A stretch of 64,000 nucleotides of DNA, taken from Rhizobiales bacterium TNE-4 (lineage in GTDB: Bacteria; Pseudomonadota; Alphaproteobacteria; Rhizobiales; Beijerinckiaceae). The position numbers were made by a program, and so were the translations under genes. The notes below the pieces were generated by a model, which saw nothing but the letters and a program-made list of their open reading frames with translations, did not search any database and was not told the DNA's origin. The stretch lies in NCBI GenBank assembly GCA_019083985.1, contig JAHRCV010000002.1, positions 555,001-619,000 of the forward strand, in the 5' to 3' direction. This document shows, one piece after another, positions 1 to 8,858 of this stretch (its first letter is position 1; every line of letters starts with the position of its first letter).

Positions 1-182
1 TGCATTACGAAGTGCTCGTCAACGACAATTTCGTCGATCCAATGTCGATCCGCCTGCCGCGCGGCAGAGAGCTTGACCAGCGACAGCTGGCCGAATTCCG
101 CAAGGAGCGTGAGCGGATCGATGATCTGATGCGCAAAGCACCACAAGCCACGCGCATTTCGGAGCGCGCGTCGTTGCGCTGA
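1..182 (+). CDS. M23 family metallopeptidase, C-terminal end (partial)
   Basis: Only the last 59 codons are in the window; the reading frame is open from base 3 to the TGA at 180-182. The tail starts HYEVLVNDNFVDPM and continues with IRLPRGREL and a charged helix. This is how rhizobial LytM/M23 zinc peptidases end: the HYEVLVN strand closes the peptidase fold and the DPM...LPRGR segment follows it. Such enzymes cut peptide cross-links in the periplasmic peptidoglycan. The catalytic HxxxD and HxH motifs lie upstream of the window, so activity cannot be judged. The assignment rests on this C-terminal signature alone. Confidence 0.7.
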   Translation, partial: HYEVLVNDNFVDPMSIRLPRGRELDQRQLAEFRKERERIDDLMRKAPQATRISERASLR

Positions 183-222
183 TTTTCTTGCAGCACCGCG
201 CGTCGGCATACGGACCGGAGCG

Positions 223-1140
223 ATGCTGCATATTCTCTCGATTGTTCTGCCTGTCTTCGGCCTGATCGCTATTGGTTATGGCGCAAGACGAGCCAAGCTC
301 GTTCTGGATCGCACCGGCGACGGCCTTTCCGATTACGTCTTTACGATCGCCGTCCCCGCCTTGATCTTCAAAACCTTGACTGCGGCCGATCTGCCCGAAA
401 GCCAGCCTTGGGGTTATTGGTTCGCCTATTTTCTCGGGGCCGGAATTGTCTGGGCCTTGGCGATGGCCATAGGCCAACGCTTTTTCAAATTGACACGCAT
501 GGACAATGTGGTGGCTGGCTTTTCGTCCGCGCAGGCCAATACGGTCATGGTCGGCATTCCGCTCATCCTCGAAGCCTATGGCAAGCCGGGCGCGGTGCCG
601 CTGTTTTTACTGATTGCGATCCATCTGCCGATCATGATGACAATCGCGACGCTGATGGCTGAGAAGGGCCATACGCATTGGCGGCGCATGGCGCGTCAAT
701 TGTTGTTGCATCCGATTTTGTTGGCGATTTTTTTCAGCACCGCTTTTCGCTTTTCAGGTCTTCCGGTTCCCGCGACGATCAAAACAATCATCGAGATGCT
801 CGGTGCATCAGCCATTCCGTGCGCACTGATTGCCATGGGTATTGCGCTCTATCGCTATGGCGTCGGTGAAGACTTCAAGCTTGCGGCCACAATCAGTGCG
901 TTGAAGCTCATTCTCCATCCGCTGCTTGTCTACATCTTTGCGTTTCACGTCTTCACCATGCCGCCCGTCTGGGCTGGCGTTGCCGTCCTGTTTGCCTCAT
1001 CACCGGCAGGGGTGAACGCGTATCTCTTCGCCGAACGCTATCGTGCGGGCGCACGCATCGCTTCGAGTGCCATCGCGCTATCCACCGCACTGTCCGTCAT
1101 TACTTCGGCATTTTGGCTCGCTTGGCTCGGCATTCGCTAA
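223..1140 (+). CDS. AEC family transporter (auxin efflux carrier type)
   Basis: The 305-residue protein is almost entirely hydrophobic, with about ten predicted membrane segments, and starts MLHILSIVLPVFGLIAIGYG, the usual opening of the AEC (auxin efflux carrier/malonate carrier) family. The NTVMVGIPLI stretch near residue 108 matches the conserved unwound-helix region of the family, and the length is typical. It is expected to move a small organic acid or related anion across the inner membrane, but the substrate cannot be read from sequence. It follows the peptidase gene by 40 bp and ends tail to tail with gluQ, the two genes sharing four bases at 1137-1140. Confidence 0.88.
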   Translation: MLHILSIVLPVFGLIAIGYGARRAKLVLDRTGDGLSDYVFTIAVPALIFKTLTAADLPESQPWGYWFAYFLGAGIVWALAMAIGQRFFKLTRMDNVVAGFSSAQANTVMVGIPLILEAYGKPGAVPLFLLIAIHLPIMMTIATLMAEKGHTHWRRMARQLLLHPILLAIFFSTAFRFSGLPVPATIKTIIEMLGASAIPCALIAMGIALYRYGVGEDFKLAATISALKLILHPLLVYIFAFHVFTMPPVWAGVAVLFASSPAGVNAYLFAERYRAGARIASSAIALSTALSVITSAFWLAWLGIR

Positions 1141-2045
1141 TCGAGCACTGATAGCGCTTCAGCGCGCAGCAATTGCGGTGTCACACCGGCTGCGCGCTCA
1201 TCCTGAAGGGAGCGCGAGCCCTTACTTTTGGCAAGCTTGCGACCCTCCGCATCCAGCACCAACGGATGATGCCAATAAAATGGCTGCGGCAGACCGAGCA
1301 GAGATTGCAGCACGACGTGAATATCGGTCGCGGGCTCAAGATCGATGCCACGTACGACATGACTAATGCCTTGCAAGACATCATCGACGACAACGGAGAG
1401 ATGATAACTTGTCGGCAGACCTTTGCGCGCGATGACGGGATCACCCCAGCGCAACGGATCGGCCGCAACGCGTTCGGCTTGCCCTGTATGCGGATCGAAC
1501 CGATGCCAAGCCAAGGGCCCGGTTAGCCCGAGCGCTTTTTGCGTATCGAGCCGCCATTGATGCGCTTCACCCGCGGCAATCCGCGCCTCTTGTTCTGGCA
1601 TAGGTACAGAGCGGCACACACCGTCATAAAGCGGCGCGCCATCAGGATCGCGCGGCCACAGAGTGCCGCGGGCCGCGGCATCGGCCACCTTGGCTGTGAT
1701 CGCACCGCGTGTGCAGAAACAGGGATAAAGCACGCCCTTGCGCTTGAGAGCATCGAGGGCGCGCGCATAATCTTCCATGTGCTGGGACTGCTGCCGTACA
1801 GGCCTGTCCCAATCAAGACCCAGCCATGTGAGGCCGTCCTCAATCGCAGCGATATGCTCTTTGCGGCTGCGCTCGGCGTCGATATCTTCAATCCGCAACA
1901 GAAAGCGCCCGCCATGCCGCCTCGCAAGTTCAGCATTCAGGAGTGCCGACAAAGCGTGCCCACGATGCAACGGCCCGTTCGGGCTCGGCGCAAACCGAAA
2001 AACTGGCGGACCGCCCTTGTGGTGACCGGCGAATGGCAAACTCAT
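1137..2045 (-). CDS. gluQ: Glutamyl-Q tRNA(Asp) synthetase
   Basis: GluQ activates glutamate and attaches it to the queuosine base at the wobble position of tRNA-Asp. The 302-residue protein has the class I synthetase catalytic domain only: RFAPSPNGPLHRGHALS (HIGH-type motif near residue 27), LRIEDID, the zinc-site segment CFC followed by a later YDGVC, and a KMSKS-type KLAKSKGSRSL near the C-terminus. It lacks the anticodon-binding domain of GltX, which separates GluQ from true GluRS. The frame is open well upstream, but the ATG at 2045 is the only start that gives a normal N-terminus. That ATG interlocks with the start of the divergent glycosylase gene (the two ATGs share CATG at 2043-2046). 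Confidence 0.92.
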   Translation of the reverse strand: MSLPFAGHHKGGPPVFRFAPSPNGPLHRGHALSALLNAELARRHGGRFLLRIEDIDAERSRKEHIAAIEDGLTWLGLDWDRPVRQQSQHMEDYARALDALKRKGVLYPCFCTRGAITAKVADAAARGTLWPRDPDGAPLYDGVCRSVPMPEQEARIAAGEAHQWRLDTQKALGLTGPLAWHRFDPHTGQAERVAADPLRWGDPVIARKGLPTSYHLSVVVDDVLQGISHVVRGIDLEPATDIHVVLQSLLGLPQPFYWHHPLVLDAEGRKLAKSKGSRSLQDERAAGVTPQLLRAEALSVLD

Positions 2046-2712
2046 GGCGCGCAAACCTAAGATCTTACGCCGCTTCGATGCAATGCTGACGGATGAGCCA
2101 ACGCTTGCGGAAGCAGCCACGTTACTCGCCGACATCGACCCTGCCATGGCTGAGATCATGCAGCGCGCGGGCCCCCCACCGCTGCGCAAAAGCGAGCCGG
2201 GCTTTCGCGGCATAGCGCGCATCATCGTGGGCCAACAGGTCTCAGTCGCAAGTGCAGCTGCCATCTGGAACCGAACCGCGGCGGGACTTGATCCACTCAC
2301 GCCCGAGACCGTCCTTGCGGCCAGCGAGGAGACGTTGCGCGCCTGCGGCCTATCTGCGCCGAAAATGCGGACCCTGCGTGCGGTCGCCGAAGCCATCGTA
2401 ACCGGCAGCCTGCCCCTTGATACGCTGCACGCGCTCCCGGCCGACGAAGCCCATCGCCTGATGATTGCCGTCAAAGGCATCGGCCCGTGGACGGCCGACA
2501 TCTATCTTCTGTTCTGCCTGGGCCATCCGGACGCCTTCCCCGCAGGCGATCTCGCATTGCAAGAGGCGGTTCGCCTCGCTTACCGCAAGCGCAAACGGCC
2601 CGATGCCAAGGCGCTAGCGGCTTTTGCCGAGCGCTGGCGCCCGGTGCGTGGAACAGCCGCCCTGGCCCTCTGGGCCTATTACAAGGTCGCGAAATCCCGC
2701 GAAGGTGTCTAA
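2044..2712 (+). CDS. AlkA-type DNA-3-methyladenine glycosylase
   Basis: This base-excision repair enzyme removes alkylated purines from DNA. The 222-residue protein has the helix-hairpin-helix glycosylase core: IIVGQQVSVASA (residues ~60-71), a hairpin LMIAVKGIGPWTADIYLLF near residue 140, and the catalytic Asp in FPAGDLAL. It lacks the N-terminal extra domain of E. coli AlkA, as most alphaproteobacterial members do. An ATG at 2044 opens the frame; an internal ATG at 2083 (MLTDEPT) would also give a family-like N-terminus, so the first 13 residues are uncertain. Its start region overlaps that of the divergent gluQ. Confidence 0.88.
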   Translation: MARKPKILRRFDAMLTDEPTLAEAATLLADIDPAMAEIMQRAGPPPLRKSEPGFRGIARIIVGQQVSVASAAAIWNRTAAGLDPLTPETVLAASEETLRACGLSAPKMRTLRAVAEAIVTGSLPLDTLHALPADEAHRLMIAVKGIGPWTADIYLLFCLGHPDAFPAGDLALQEAVRLAYRKRKRPDAKALAAFAERWRPVRGTAALALWAYYKVAKSREGV

Positions 2713-2787
2713 CGCCGCATGCCCCGCCCCTCTTGCCCGCCTGCGCCCCGGGTGCAAAACAGGCAAGACCGGAATGGGGAGGATAGA

Positions 2788-3471
2788 ATGGCCGTATCGA
2801 TCGATGGACCGCGCGTGGCGCCAAAATCAGGCAAAGCGAAGCAGCTTGTGGTCTTCCTTCACGGCTATGGCGCGGACGGCAATGATCTCATCGAGATCGG
2901 CAAGCAATGGCAGGGCCTGTTGCCAGACGCCGCTTTCGTCTCCCCGCATGCGCCCGAGCCTTGCGGCATGTCGCCCATGGGGCGGCAATGGTTCGGTCTC
3001 ACCTTTCGTGATCCCGACGAACGTTGGCGCGGAGTGACGACGGCGCGCCCGACGCTCGATGCTTTTCTCGATGCTGAACTGGCCAAGCACGGCCTCGACG
3101 ATTCCCACCTCGCTTTGGTCGGCTTTTCACAAGGCACAATGATGGCGCTGCACACGGGCCTGCGCCGCGCGCGGAAACCCGGCGCGATCCTCGGCTATTC
3201 CGGCGTGCTCGTTGGCCCCGAGCATCTGGGCGAAGTCCAGCACAAGCCGCCGGTGCTTCTCGTCCATGGCGATCAGGACGAGGTGATCCCGCTCGATGCA
3301 TTGTTCATGTCCGCAGATGCCCTCGCCAAAGCGGAGCTGCCGTGCCAATTCCATCTTTCCTTCGGGATTGGGCATGGCATTGATGGCGGCGGCCTTCTGC
3401 ATGGCGGATTGTTTCTCGCCCAATCGCTCACCGGCACAACACCGGAGCTGCCACGGGGCGCGATGCGATGA
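2788..3471 (+). CDS. Alpha/beta hydrolase, phospholipase/carboxylesterase family
   Basis: The protein is 227 residues, the usual size of the small carboxylesterase/lysophospholipase family (PF02230). It shows VVFLHGYGADGNDL near the N-terminus, the nucleophile elbow GFSQGTMM, an acidic residue in VHGDQDEVIP and a histidine in GHGIDGGG, so Ser-Asp-His are all present. It should hydrolyse small carboxylic esters in the cytoplasm; the natural substrate is unknown. I chose the ATG at 2788 because GGGGAGGA stands just ahead of it; the frame stays open to 2719 but that region has no family similarity. Its last four bases overlap the next gene (ATGA), so the two are probably co-translated. Confidence 0.87.
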   Translation: MAVSIDGPRVAPKSGKAKQLVVFLHGYGADGNDLIEIGKQWQGLLPDAAFVSPHAPEPCGMSPMGRQWFGLTFRDPDERWRGVTTARPTLDAFLDAELAKHGLDDSHLALVGFSQGTMMALHTGLRRARKPGAILGYSGVLVGPEHLGEVQHKPPVLLVHGDQDEVIPLDALFMSADALAKAELPCQFHLSFGIGHGIDGGGLLHGGLFLAQSLTGTTPELPRGAMR

Positions 3472-4619
3472 GCCCTTTCGTTTTCAACACATCCGCCTCC
3501 ATCATTTTTGGCACGGGTGAAGCCGCGAAGATCGGCACGCTGACCAAGGCGCGCCTTGGCACAAAAATCCTCTTCGTCACGGACAAGGGCGTGATCAAAG
3601 CCGGCCTTGCAGAAAGCGCCCTTGCTTCGTTGAAAGACGCTGGCTGCGAGATTGCGATCTTCGACGAGGTGGTCGCCGATCCGCCGGAAGACATCGTGCT
3701 GCGCTGCGCCGCGATGGCCGCAGGCAAGGATGGCGTCATTGGCTTTGGTGGCGGCTCATCGATGGATGTTGCCAAGCTCGCGGCCTTGCTGGCCAAGAGC
3801 GGCGAAACACTCGCGGCGATTTATGGTGTCGGATTGGCAAAAGGTCCGCGCCTTCCTTTGATGCTGGTACCGACGACGGCGGGCACCGGCTCGGAAGTCA
3901 CGCCGATTTCGATCGTCACAACCGGCACGAATGAAAAGAAGGGCGTCGTCTCCCCTGTCATTCTCCCTGACATTGCCTTGCTCGATCCGGATTTGACGCT
4001 CGGCCTGCCGCCGCTTGTCACCGCCGCGACCGGCATTGATGCAATGGTTCACGCGATTGAAGCCTACGCGTCGAAAAGCGCCAACAACAACCCTGTCTCG
4101 AAAATTCTTGCCCGCGAAGCATTACGCTTGATGGGCGCTCACCTTCTCACTGCCGTCCGCGATGGCACCAACAAAGAAGCGCGCGGCGCGATGCTCCTTG
4201 GTGCGATGCTGGCGGGACAGGCCTTCGCTAATTCACCGGTTGCCGCCGTCCACGCGCTCGCCTATCCGCTCGGCGGCCATTATCACATTCCGCATGGTCT
4301 ATCGAACGCGTTGGTTCTGCCGGAAGTGCTACGCTTCAATGCGCCGGACGCCGCGCATCTCTATGCCGAGATTGCTGTTGATGCATTCCCGGAACTTGCA
4401 GAGATTGGTACGCAGGCCCGTGCAGCAGCCTTCGCTGACAGGCTTCACCGCTTGGCGCAGGAGTGCGGACTACCCACGAAACTGCGCGACAACGGCGTAA
4501 CACGCGAAAGCCTACCAATGCTTGCGGACGACGCGATGAAGCAGACGCGCCTTCTCGTCAACAATCCGCGCGCGCTCACCTATGACGATGCCTTGATGAT
4601 TTACGAAAAAGCCTGGTGA
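3468..4619 (+). CDS. Iron-containing alcohol dehydrogenase
   Basis: The 383-residue protein belongs to the group III (Fe-type) alcohol dehydrogenase family. Visible marks are the nucleotide-binding segment GFGGGSSMDVAK (~residue 92), PTTAGTGSEVTP, and metal-ligand histidines in GIDAMVHAIEAY, AVHALAYPLGGHYHIPHG. These enzymes oxidise alcohols or reduce aldehydes with NAD(P); maleylacetate reductases belong to the same superfamily, so the exact substrate is open. It starts inside the stop codon of the esterase gene (ATGA overlap), and its own stop overlaps the thioesterase start. The three genes therefore look like one translationally coupled operon acting on esters, alcohols and acyl-CoA. Confidence 0.87.
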   Translation: MSPFVFNTSASIIFGTGEAAKIGTLTKARLGTKILFVTDKGVIKAGLAESALASLKDAGCEIAIFDEVVADPPEDIVLRCAAMAAGKDGVIGFGGGSSMDVAKLAALLAKSGETLAAIYGVGLAKGPRLPLMLVPTTAGTGSEVTPISIVTTGTNEKKGVVSPVILPDIALLDPDLTLGLPPLVTAATGIDAMVHAIEAYASKSANNNPVSKILAREALRLMGAHLLTAVRDGTNKEARGAMLLGAMLAGQAFANSPVAAVHALAYPLGGHYHIPHGLSNALVLPEVLRFNAPDAAHLYAEIAVDAFPELAEIGTQARAAAFADRLHRLAQECGLPTKLRDNGVTRESLPMLADDAMKQTRLLVNNPRALTYDDALMIYEKAW

Positions 4620-5050
4620 TGAAGAAAGAACGTCCAACCCGCGCCGATTTCCGTCATTTCTGCCCGATCCAGCCGCGCTGGAGCGACAATGACGTCTACG
4701 GCCATATCAATAATGTCGTCTATTATGAATATTTCGACACGGCGGTGAATATGTGGCTTGTCGAGAACGAAATTCTCGACATTGAGAAAAGCCCCATCAT
4801 CAGCGTCGTGGTAGAAACAGGCTGCACCTATTTCGAAAGCGCTGCCTATCCGGAACAGCTCGAAGCGGGCGTCGCTGTCGATAAGATCGGCACATCATCC
4901 ATCGTCTATGCGACGGGGATTTTCCGCCGCGATGTTGATCATGCCCTCTGCGTCGGCCGGTTTGTGCATGTCACCGTCGATCGCGCCACGATGCGCCCGG
5001 TTCCGATGCCGGAAGATATGCGTGCCAAGCTAGGAACACTTTTGCGCTAA
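4619..5050 (+). CDS. Acyl-CoA thioesterase, 4HBT hotdog family
   Basis: The 143-residue protein has the hotdog-fold signature of 4-hydroxybenzoyl-CoA thioesterase relatives: QPRWSDNDVYGHINNVVYYEYFDTA, where the first Asp of SDNDVYGHINN is the usual catalytic residue. It should hydrolyse a thioester such as an acyl-CoA in the cytoplasm. The ATG at 4619 shares one base with the dehydrogenase stop (TGATG). A GTG at 4616 would add one residue. It is the last gene of the coupled esterase-dehydrogenase-thioesterase operon and ends 23 bp before the convergent transporter gene. No clear terminator separates them. Confidence 0.88.
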   Translation: MKKERPTRADFRHFCPIQPRWSDNDVYGHINNVVYYEYFDTAVNMWLVENEILDIEKSPIISVVVETGCTYFESAAYPEQLEAGVAVDKIGTSSIVYATGIFRRDVDHALCVGRFVHVTVDRATMRPVPMPEDMRAKLGTLLR

Positions 5051-5073
5051 AACTTTGCAAAAGAGTCCCCGAA

Positions 5074-5973
5074 TTATGCAACGCGTCGAGGCGCAGTGGT
5101 CACGATGAAGACGCCGAGTAAGATGATGGCGGCACCCACGATCTGACGCAGATTGATCGTCTCGCCCAGAAAAGTGAGCGCGAAAAACGTCGCCCAAAGA
5201 GGCATGAGATAGCCGACCATCGACGCTTTCGTCGGCCCCGCCATGCGGATCAGGCCCATGAACACGGTGATCGGAATGGATGTGGCAAACAAACCGAGCG
5301 CAAGCAGCGGCACCGCCCGATCAAGCGCAGGCAAATAACCTGCTGTTCCGCTCCAGAGCAATGCAATCAGGGTCGCCACTGTCGCCGAAACGACCTGCTG
5401 GCCGAGCGCCATGCGAGCGGGCGGCATTTCACGCACAAAGCGTGCATAAATGTTGCCCAACGCGTAACACGCGGCGACGCCAAGCATGGCAAGAAAACCA
5501 AGCCCTTCGCCACTCAAACCTTGAAACGCAGCAGGCCCGATGAGCAAGGCCATGCCGCAGAAACCAGTTAGAACGCCGCCGATGCGGCGCAAGGTGAGCT
5601 TTTCATCATGAAAGGCGAAATGCGCCATCACCGCGACCATCAACGGGCCACCCGCTTGAATGATCGCCGATTGTGCGGTGGCGATATGCAGAATGGCGAA
5701 GGCCGTCAGAATATTCGGCACCCAGCCATTCAACGTGCCTAATGTCAGCCATGGCACGAGATCACTCTTTTGCGGCAGAGGATTATCCCCCCGCAGCACG
5801 AAAAAGACGGATAACGCAATCGCGGCAATCCCGGCGCGCACTGAAGCGAGCACGACCGGCGTTACATCCGGACCGACAAGCCGCATGAACAGAAAACCTG
5901 ATCCCCAAAGTGACGAACAGATCATCATCCGCACGATGATGGGACCCGAACCCGGGCCGAGAGCAGGGATCAT
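5074..5973 (-). CDS. DMT superfamily (EamA) transporter
   Basis: The 299-residue protein has two EamA repeats of about five hydrophobic helices each, beginning with SSLWGSGFLFMRLV and with a second repeat from about residue 160. This is the drug/metabolite transporter pattern, usually an exporter of amino acids or metabolites in the inner membrane; the substrate is not readable. The ATG at 5973 is used; an internal Met-Met 16 residues later would start directly at the first helix. It lies 13 bp downstream of mutT on the same strand and may be the last gene of the argJ-mutT transcript. Confidence 0.87.
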   Translation of the reverse strand: MIPALGPGSGPIIVRMMICSSLWGSGFLFMRLVGPDVTPVVLASVRAGIAAIALSVFFVLRGDNPLPQKSDLVPWLTLGTLNGWVPNILTAFAILHIATAQSAIIQAGGPLMVAVMAHFAFHDEKLTLRRIGGVLTGFCGMALLIGPAAFQGLSGEGLGFLAMLGVAACYALGNIYARFVREMPPARMALGQQVVSATVATLIALLWSGTAGYLPALDRAVPLLALGLFATSIPITVFMGLIRMAGPTKASMVGYLMPLWATFFALTFLGETINLRQIVGAAIILLGVFIVTTAPRRVA

Positions 5974-5986
5974 GCGAAAACAATCA

Positions 5987-6394
5987 TCATGGATGCGAAA
6001 ACAAATCGATCAGCGGCGGAATAAGAGGTTCATCCGCTGGTGGCATCGGGTACTCGCGCAGCTGGTTCGGCCGCACCCATTTCAATGCCTGATGCTCGAT
6101 CGCCTGCGGAAAGCCATCCCAGCGGCGACAGACATAAAGCGGCATCAGCAGATGGAAATCGTCATAGGCGAAACTCGCGAAAGATAACGGCGCAAGGCAC
6201 GGCTCTTTCACATCAATACCAAGCTCTTCTTTGAGCTCGCGGATCAGCGTCTGTTCCGGCCGCTCGCCCGCCTCCACCTTGCCGCCGGGAAACTCCCATA
6301 GATCGGCCATGCCCTTGTTCTTCGGGCGCTGGGCAATGAGAATACGCCCATCCTTATCGATAAGCGCGCAGGCAACAACGAGAACGAGTTTCAC
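5987..6394 (-). CDS. mutT: MutT-type Nudix hydrolase (8-oxo-dGTP diphosphatase)
   Basis: The 135-residue enzyme contains a complete Nudix box, GGKVEAGERPEQTLIRELKEEL, beginning near residue 37, and the preceding WEFPGGK typical of MutT. It is expected to hydrolyse oxidised nucleotides such as 8-oxo-dGTP to the monophosphate and so keep them out of DNA. Translation appears to start with GTG at 6394, since MKLVLVVACALI is the family N-terminus and no ATG is available. It sits 9 bp after argJ on the same strand, as it does in many Hyphomicrobiales, so the two are probably one operon. Confidence 0.9.
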   Translation of the reverse strand: MKLVLVVACALIDKDGRILIAQRPKNKGMADLWEFPGGKVEAGERPEQTLIRELKEELGIDVKEPCLAPLSFASFAYDDFHLLMPLYVCRRWDGFPQAIEHQALKWVRPNQLREYPMPPADEPLIPPLIDLFSHP

Positions 6395-6403
6395 TGTCGG
6401 TTC

Positions 6404-7645
6404 TCAGCTCCGGTAATCGCCATTGATCTCGACATATTCCTTGGTGAGATCGCAGGTCCACACCGTCGCTTTGCCTTTGCCCAAACCCAGCGAGACGCGA
6501 ATGTCTATATCTTCATTCTTCATATAGGCTGAAACCTTCGCTTCGTCATAAGACGGGTCGCGCAGCCCCTTATGCGCCACACGGATTCCACCAAACGCAA
6601 TCGCGAGACGATCGCGATCAGCGGGCTCGCCAGCCTTGCCAACAGCCGCGACGATACGGCCCCAATTCGCGTCTTCACCCGCAATCGCTGTCTTCACCAA
6701 AGGCGAATTGGCAATGGAGAGAGCGATTTTTTTTGCCGACGCATCGCTCTTCGCGCCATCAACGGTGATCTCGACGAAATGACGCGCGCCTTCGCCATCC
6801 TTCACGACCTGATGGGCGAGATCCATCACGAGTGCATTGAGAGCTTTGGTGAAGGCTGCGAGCCGCTTGTCGCTCGCTGATGAAATCTTCGGGCAGCCCC
6901 GCTTTTTAGCAGCACCGGTCGCAAACAGGATCAGCGTGTCCGATGTCGACGTGTCGCTGTCGACGGTAATCGCGTTGAATGACGGATTGACGGCATTCTT
7001 CAGAAGAACTTTGAGCGCGCCCGCAGCGATCGGCGCATCCGTGAAGACAAAGGAGAGCATCGTCGCCATATCGGGCGCGATCATGCCGGCACCCTTGGCA
7101 ATGCCGTTGATCGTCACCTTCACGCCATCGATCTTCACGCTTTTGGTAGCGACCTTGGGATAGGTATCGGTCGTCATGATCGCTTTGGCCGCATCAAGCC
7201 ACGCATCATCGGAGGCGCGCGCTGCGCAATCGGCGAGCACGCCGTTGAACTTGGTTGCGTCGAGCGGTTCGCCGATGACGCCCGTCGATGCGAGCACGAT
7301 CTCTTGCGGCTTGCAGCGCAGCGCCTTTGCCGCGATCTGCGCGGTCAGCTTCACCGCTTGCGCACCCGTCTTGCCGGTGAACGCATTGGCATTACCGGAA
7401 TTGACGACGAGTCCGCGGGCCTTGCCGCCCTTCAGCGCCGCGCGGCACCAATCCACCGGCGCCGACGGACATTTGGACGTCGTGAACACGCCAGCCGCTG
7501 CCGTTCCCTCATCCACCGTCACAAGCAGCACATCGGTGCGGTTCTTGTAGCGGATACCGGCCTCGGCCGTCGCAAGGCGGACACCCTCAATGGCAGGCAG
7601 GGTGGGATAGGTTTTCGGTGCGAGCGGAGAAATTGTGGCAGACAT
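6404..7645 (-). CDS. argJ: Bifunctional glutamate N-acetyltransferase/amino-acid N-acetyltransferase
   Basis: ArgJ acts in the cyclic arginine pathway: it moves the acetyl group from N-acetylornithine to glutamate and can also acetylate glutamate from acetyl-CoA. The 413-residue precursor contains the self-cleavage site in [13 protein letters not shown], where Thr195 becomes the N-terminal nucleophile of the beta chain after autoproteolysis. [20 protein letters not shown] upstream is also highly conserved. Length and both halves are normal. It lies between the parvulin gene, from which it is separated by a terminator, and mutT, with which it is probably co-transcribed. Confidence 0.96.
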   Translation of the reverse strand: MSATISPLAPKTYPTLPAIEGVRLATAEAGIRYKNRTDVLLVTVDEGTAAAGVFTTSKCPSAPVDWCRAALKGGKARGLVVNSGNANAFTGKTGAQAVKLTAQIAAKALRCKPQEIVLASTGVIGEPLDATKFNGVLADCAARASDDAWLDAAKAIMTTDTYPKVATKSVKIDGVKVTINGIAKGAGMIAPDMATMLSFVFTDAPIAAGALKVLLKNAVNPSFNAITVDSDTSTSDTLILFATGAAKKRGCPKISSASDKRLAAFTKALNALVMDLAHQVVKDGEGARHFVEITVDGAKSDASAKKIALSIANSPLVKTAIAGEDANWGRIVAAVGKAGEPADRDRLAIAFGGIRVAHKGLRDPSYDEAKVSAYMKNEDIDIRVSLGLGKGKATVWTCDLTKEYVEINGDYRS

Positions 7646-7680
7646 CGGCGTTCTTCCGGGGAGAGAGGGGTGGGCAGGTC

Positions 7681-7711
7681 AAAAAAAGGGGCCGCCTTGC
7701 GGGCGACCCCT
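7681..7711 (-). terminator. Rho-independent terminator after the PpiC gene
   Basis: Read on the minus strand, AGGGG and CGCC pair with GGCG and CCCC around a GCAA loop, with one internal A.C mismatch, and seven T follow. It starts 6 bp after the parvulin stop codon and lies before argJ, so it separates those two transcripts. Confidence 0.85.
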
Positions 7712-7716
7712 GATGC

Positions 7717-8604
7717 TTACTTCTTCGGCTGGGTCGCCGGAGCAGCCGGAGCCGCGGGCGCAGCAGGCGCTGCCGCTGGGGCATCCTTCTTCTCGATCTT
7801 CAACGAGGCGCGCAGCTTGCCGATGATATCGGTCTGCACCTGACGCTCGAGGAATTGCTGAACCTGATCCTTCACTTCGTCGAAGGTCGGCGGCTTCTTC
7901 TCGCGGACGTCCTCAACCTTGATGATGTGCCAGCCGAATTGCGTCTTGACCGGGTCGGACACTTGGCCGGGCTTCATCTTGGAGGCTGCATCGCCAAACT
8001 CTGGGACCATGCGATCGGTCGTGAACCAACCAAGATCGCCGCCTTCCTTGCCCGAACCGGGGTCTTTCGAGAATTCCTGGGCCAGTTTGGCGAAGTCCTC
8101 GCCCGATTTCAGCTTGGCCGCGATCGACTTGGCCTCGTCTTCCGTCGGAACGAGGATATGGCGGGCCTTGATCTCCAATTCAGGCTTCATCGCCTTGATG
8201 GAGTCTTCATAAAGCTTGCGCATCTTCTCTTCCGTGACCTGTTTCTTGGTCTCGGCGGCGAGATAGGCCTCCAGCAGCAGCTTGTCCTTTGTATAGGAGA
8301 GGCGGCGGAGGTAATCCTCGCCCTGATCGATCTTGGCGGCGATGGCGGCCTGCGCCCCGGCCTTGATGTCGGCCAGATAGCTGATGGCATAATCCCGCTT
8401 CTGAGCGTCCGAGACCTGCGGCGGCAGGGACGAAGCGAGGTCCTCATAGGCCAGTTCGAGGTCTTTTTCGGTGATCGGCTTGCCGTCAATCGTGGCGACG
8501 ACCCCATCTTTCGGGGCAGTTTGGGCCAAAAGCGCGCCCTGCGGCAGGGTCAGGCCCGCCAAAAGGCCAAGGACCGAAAGGGAAAGGGTCAAAGAGGCGC
8601 GCAT
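7717..8604 (-). CDS. Peptidylprolyl isomerase, parvulin type (PpiC/SurA-like), exported
   Basis: This 295-residue folding factor isomerises prolyl bonds in proteins crossing the periplasm. A signal peptide runs to about residue 28 (hydrophobic LTLSLSVLGLLAGLTLP, cut near LLAQTA). A SurA-type N-terminal helical part follows. The parvulin domain starts at KARHILVPTEDEAK near residue 137, with GGDLGWF and FGWHIIKV. The C-terminus is an Ala/Pro-rich tail. The ATG at 8604 has GGAG just upstream and gives a proper signal peptide; the longer open frame does not. It is transcribed away from secA and ends in a strong terminator. Confidence 0.92.
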   Translation of the reverse strand: MRASLTLSLSVLGLLAGLTLPQGALLAQTAPKDGVVATIDGKPITEKDLELAYEDLASSLPPQVSDAQKRDYAISYLADIKAGAQAAIAAKIDQGEDYLRRLSYTKDKLLLEAYLAAETKKQVTEEKMRKLYEDSIKAMKPELEIKARHILVPTEDEAKSIAAKLKSGEDFAKLAQEFSKDPGSGKEGGDLGWFTTDRMVPEFGDAASKMKPGQVSDPVKTQFGWHIIKVEDVREKKPPTFDEVKDQVQQFLERQVQTDIIGKLRASLKIEKKDAPAAAPAAPAAPAAPATQPKK

Positions 8605-8858
8605 CAAAAGCTCCGGGTCGCGAGAAAATAAAGCGGTGAGAGAAGTGGACGAACCCGGCCGCGCTGGCAAGGCTTAATGACGCACGCCACCCCCTTTTAA
8701 GCCGATTGAACCTTTGAAAATCGGGCTGAAACACCTTAAGTGAGGGCCTCCGGTATGCAGCGTCCGAATGCGGTTCTGCCCTTTCTGGGCTCTCGCTCTG
8801 CTGCCTCCGGACCAGAGGGGCCATTTCTGCCGGCCTCCCAGAATTTGAAGGGTCTTCG

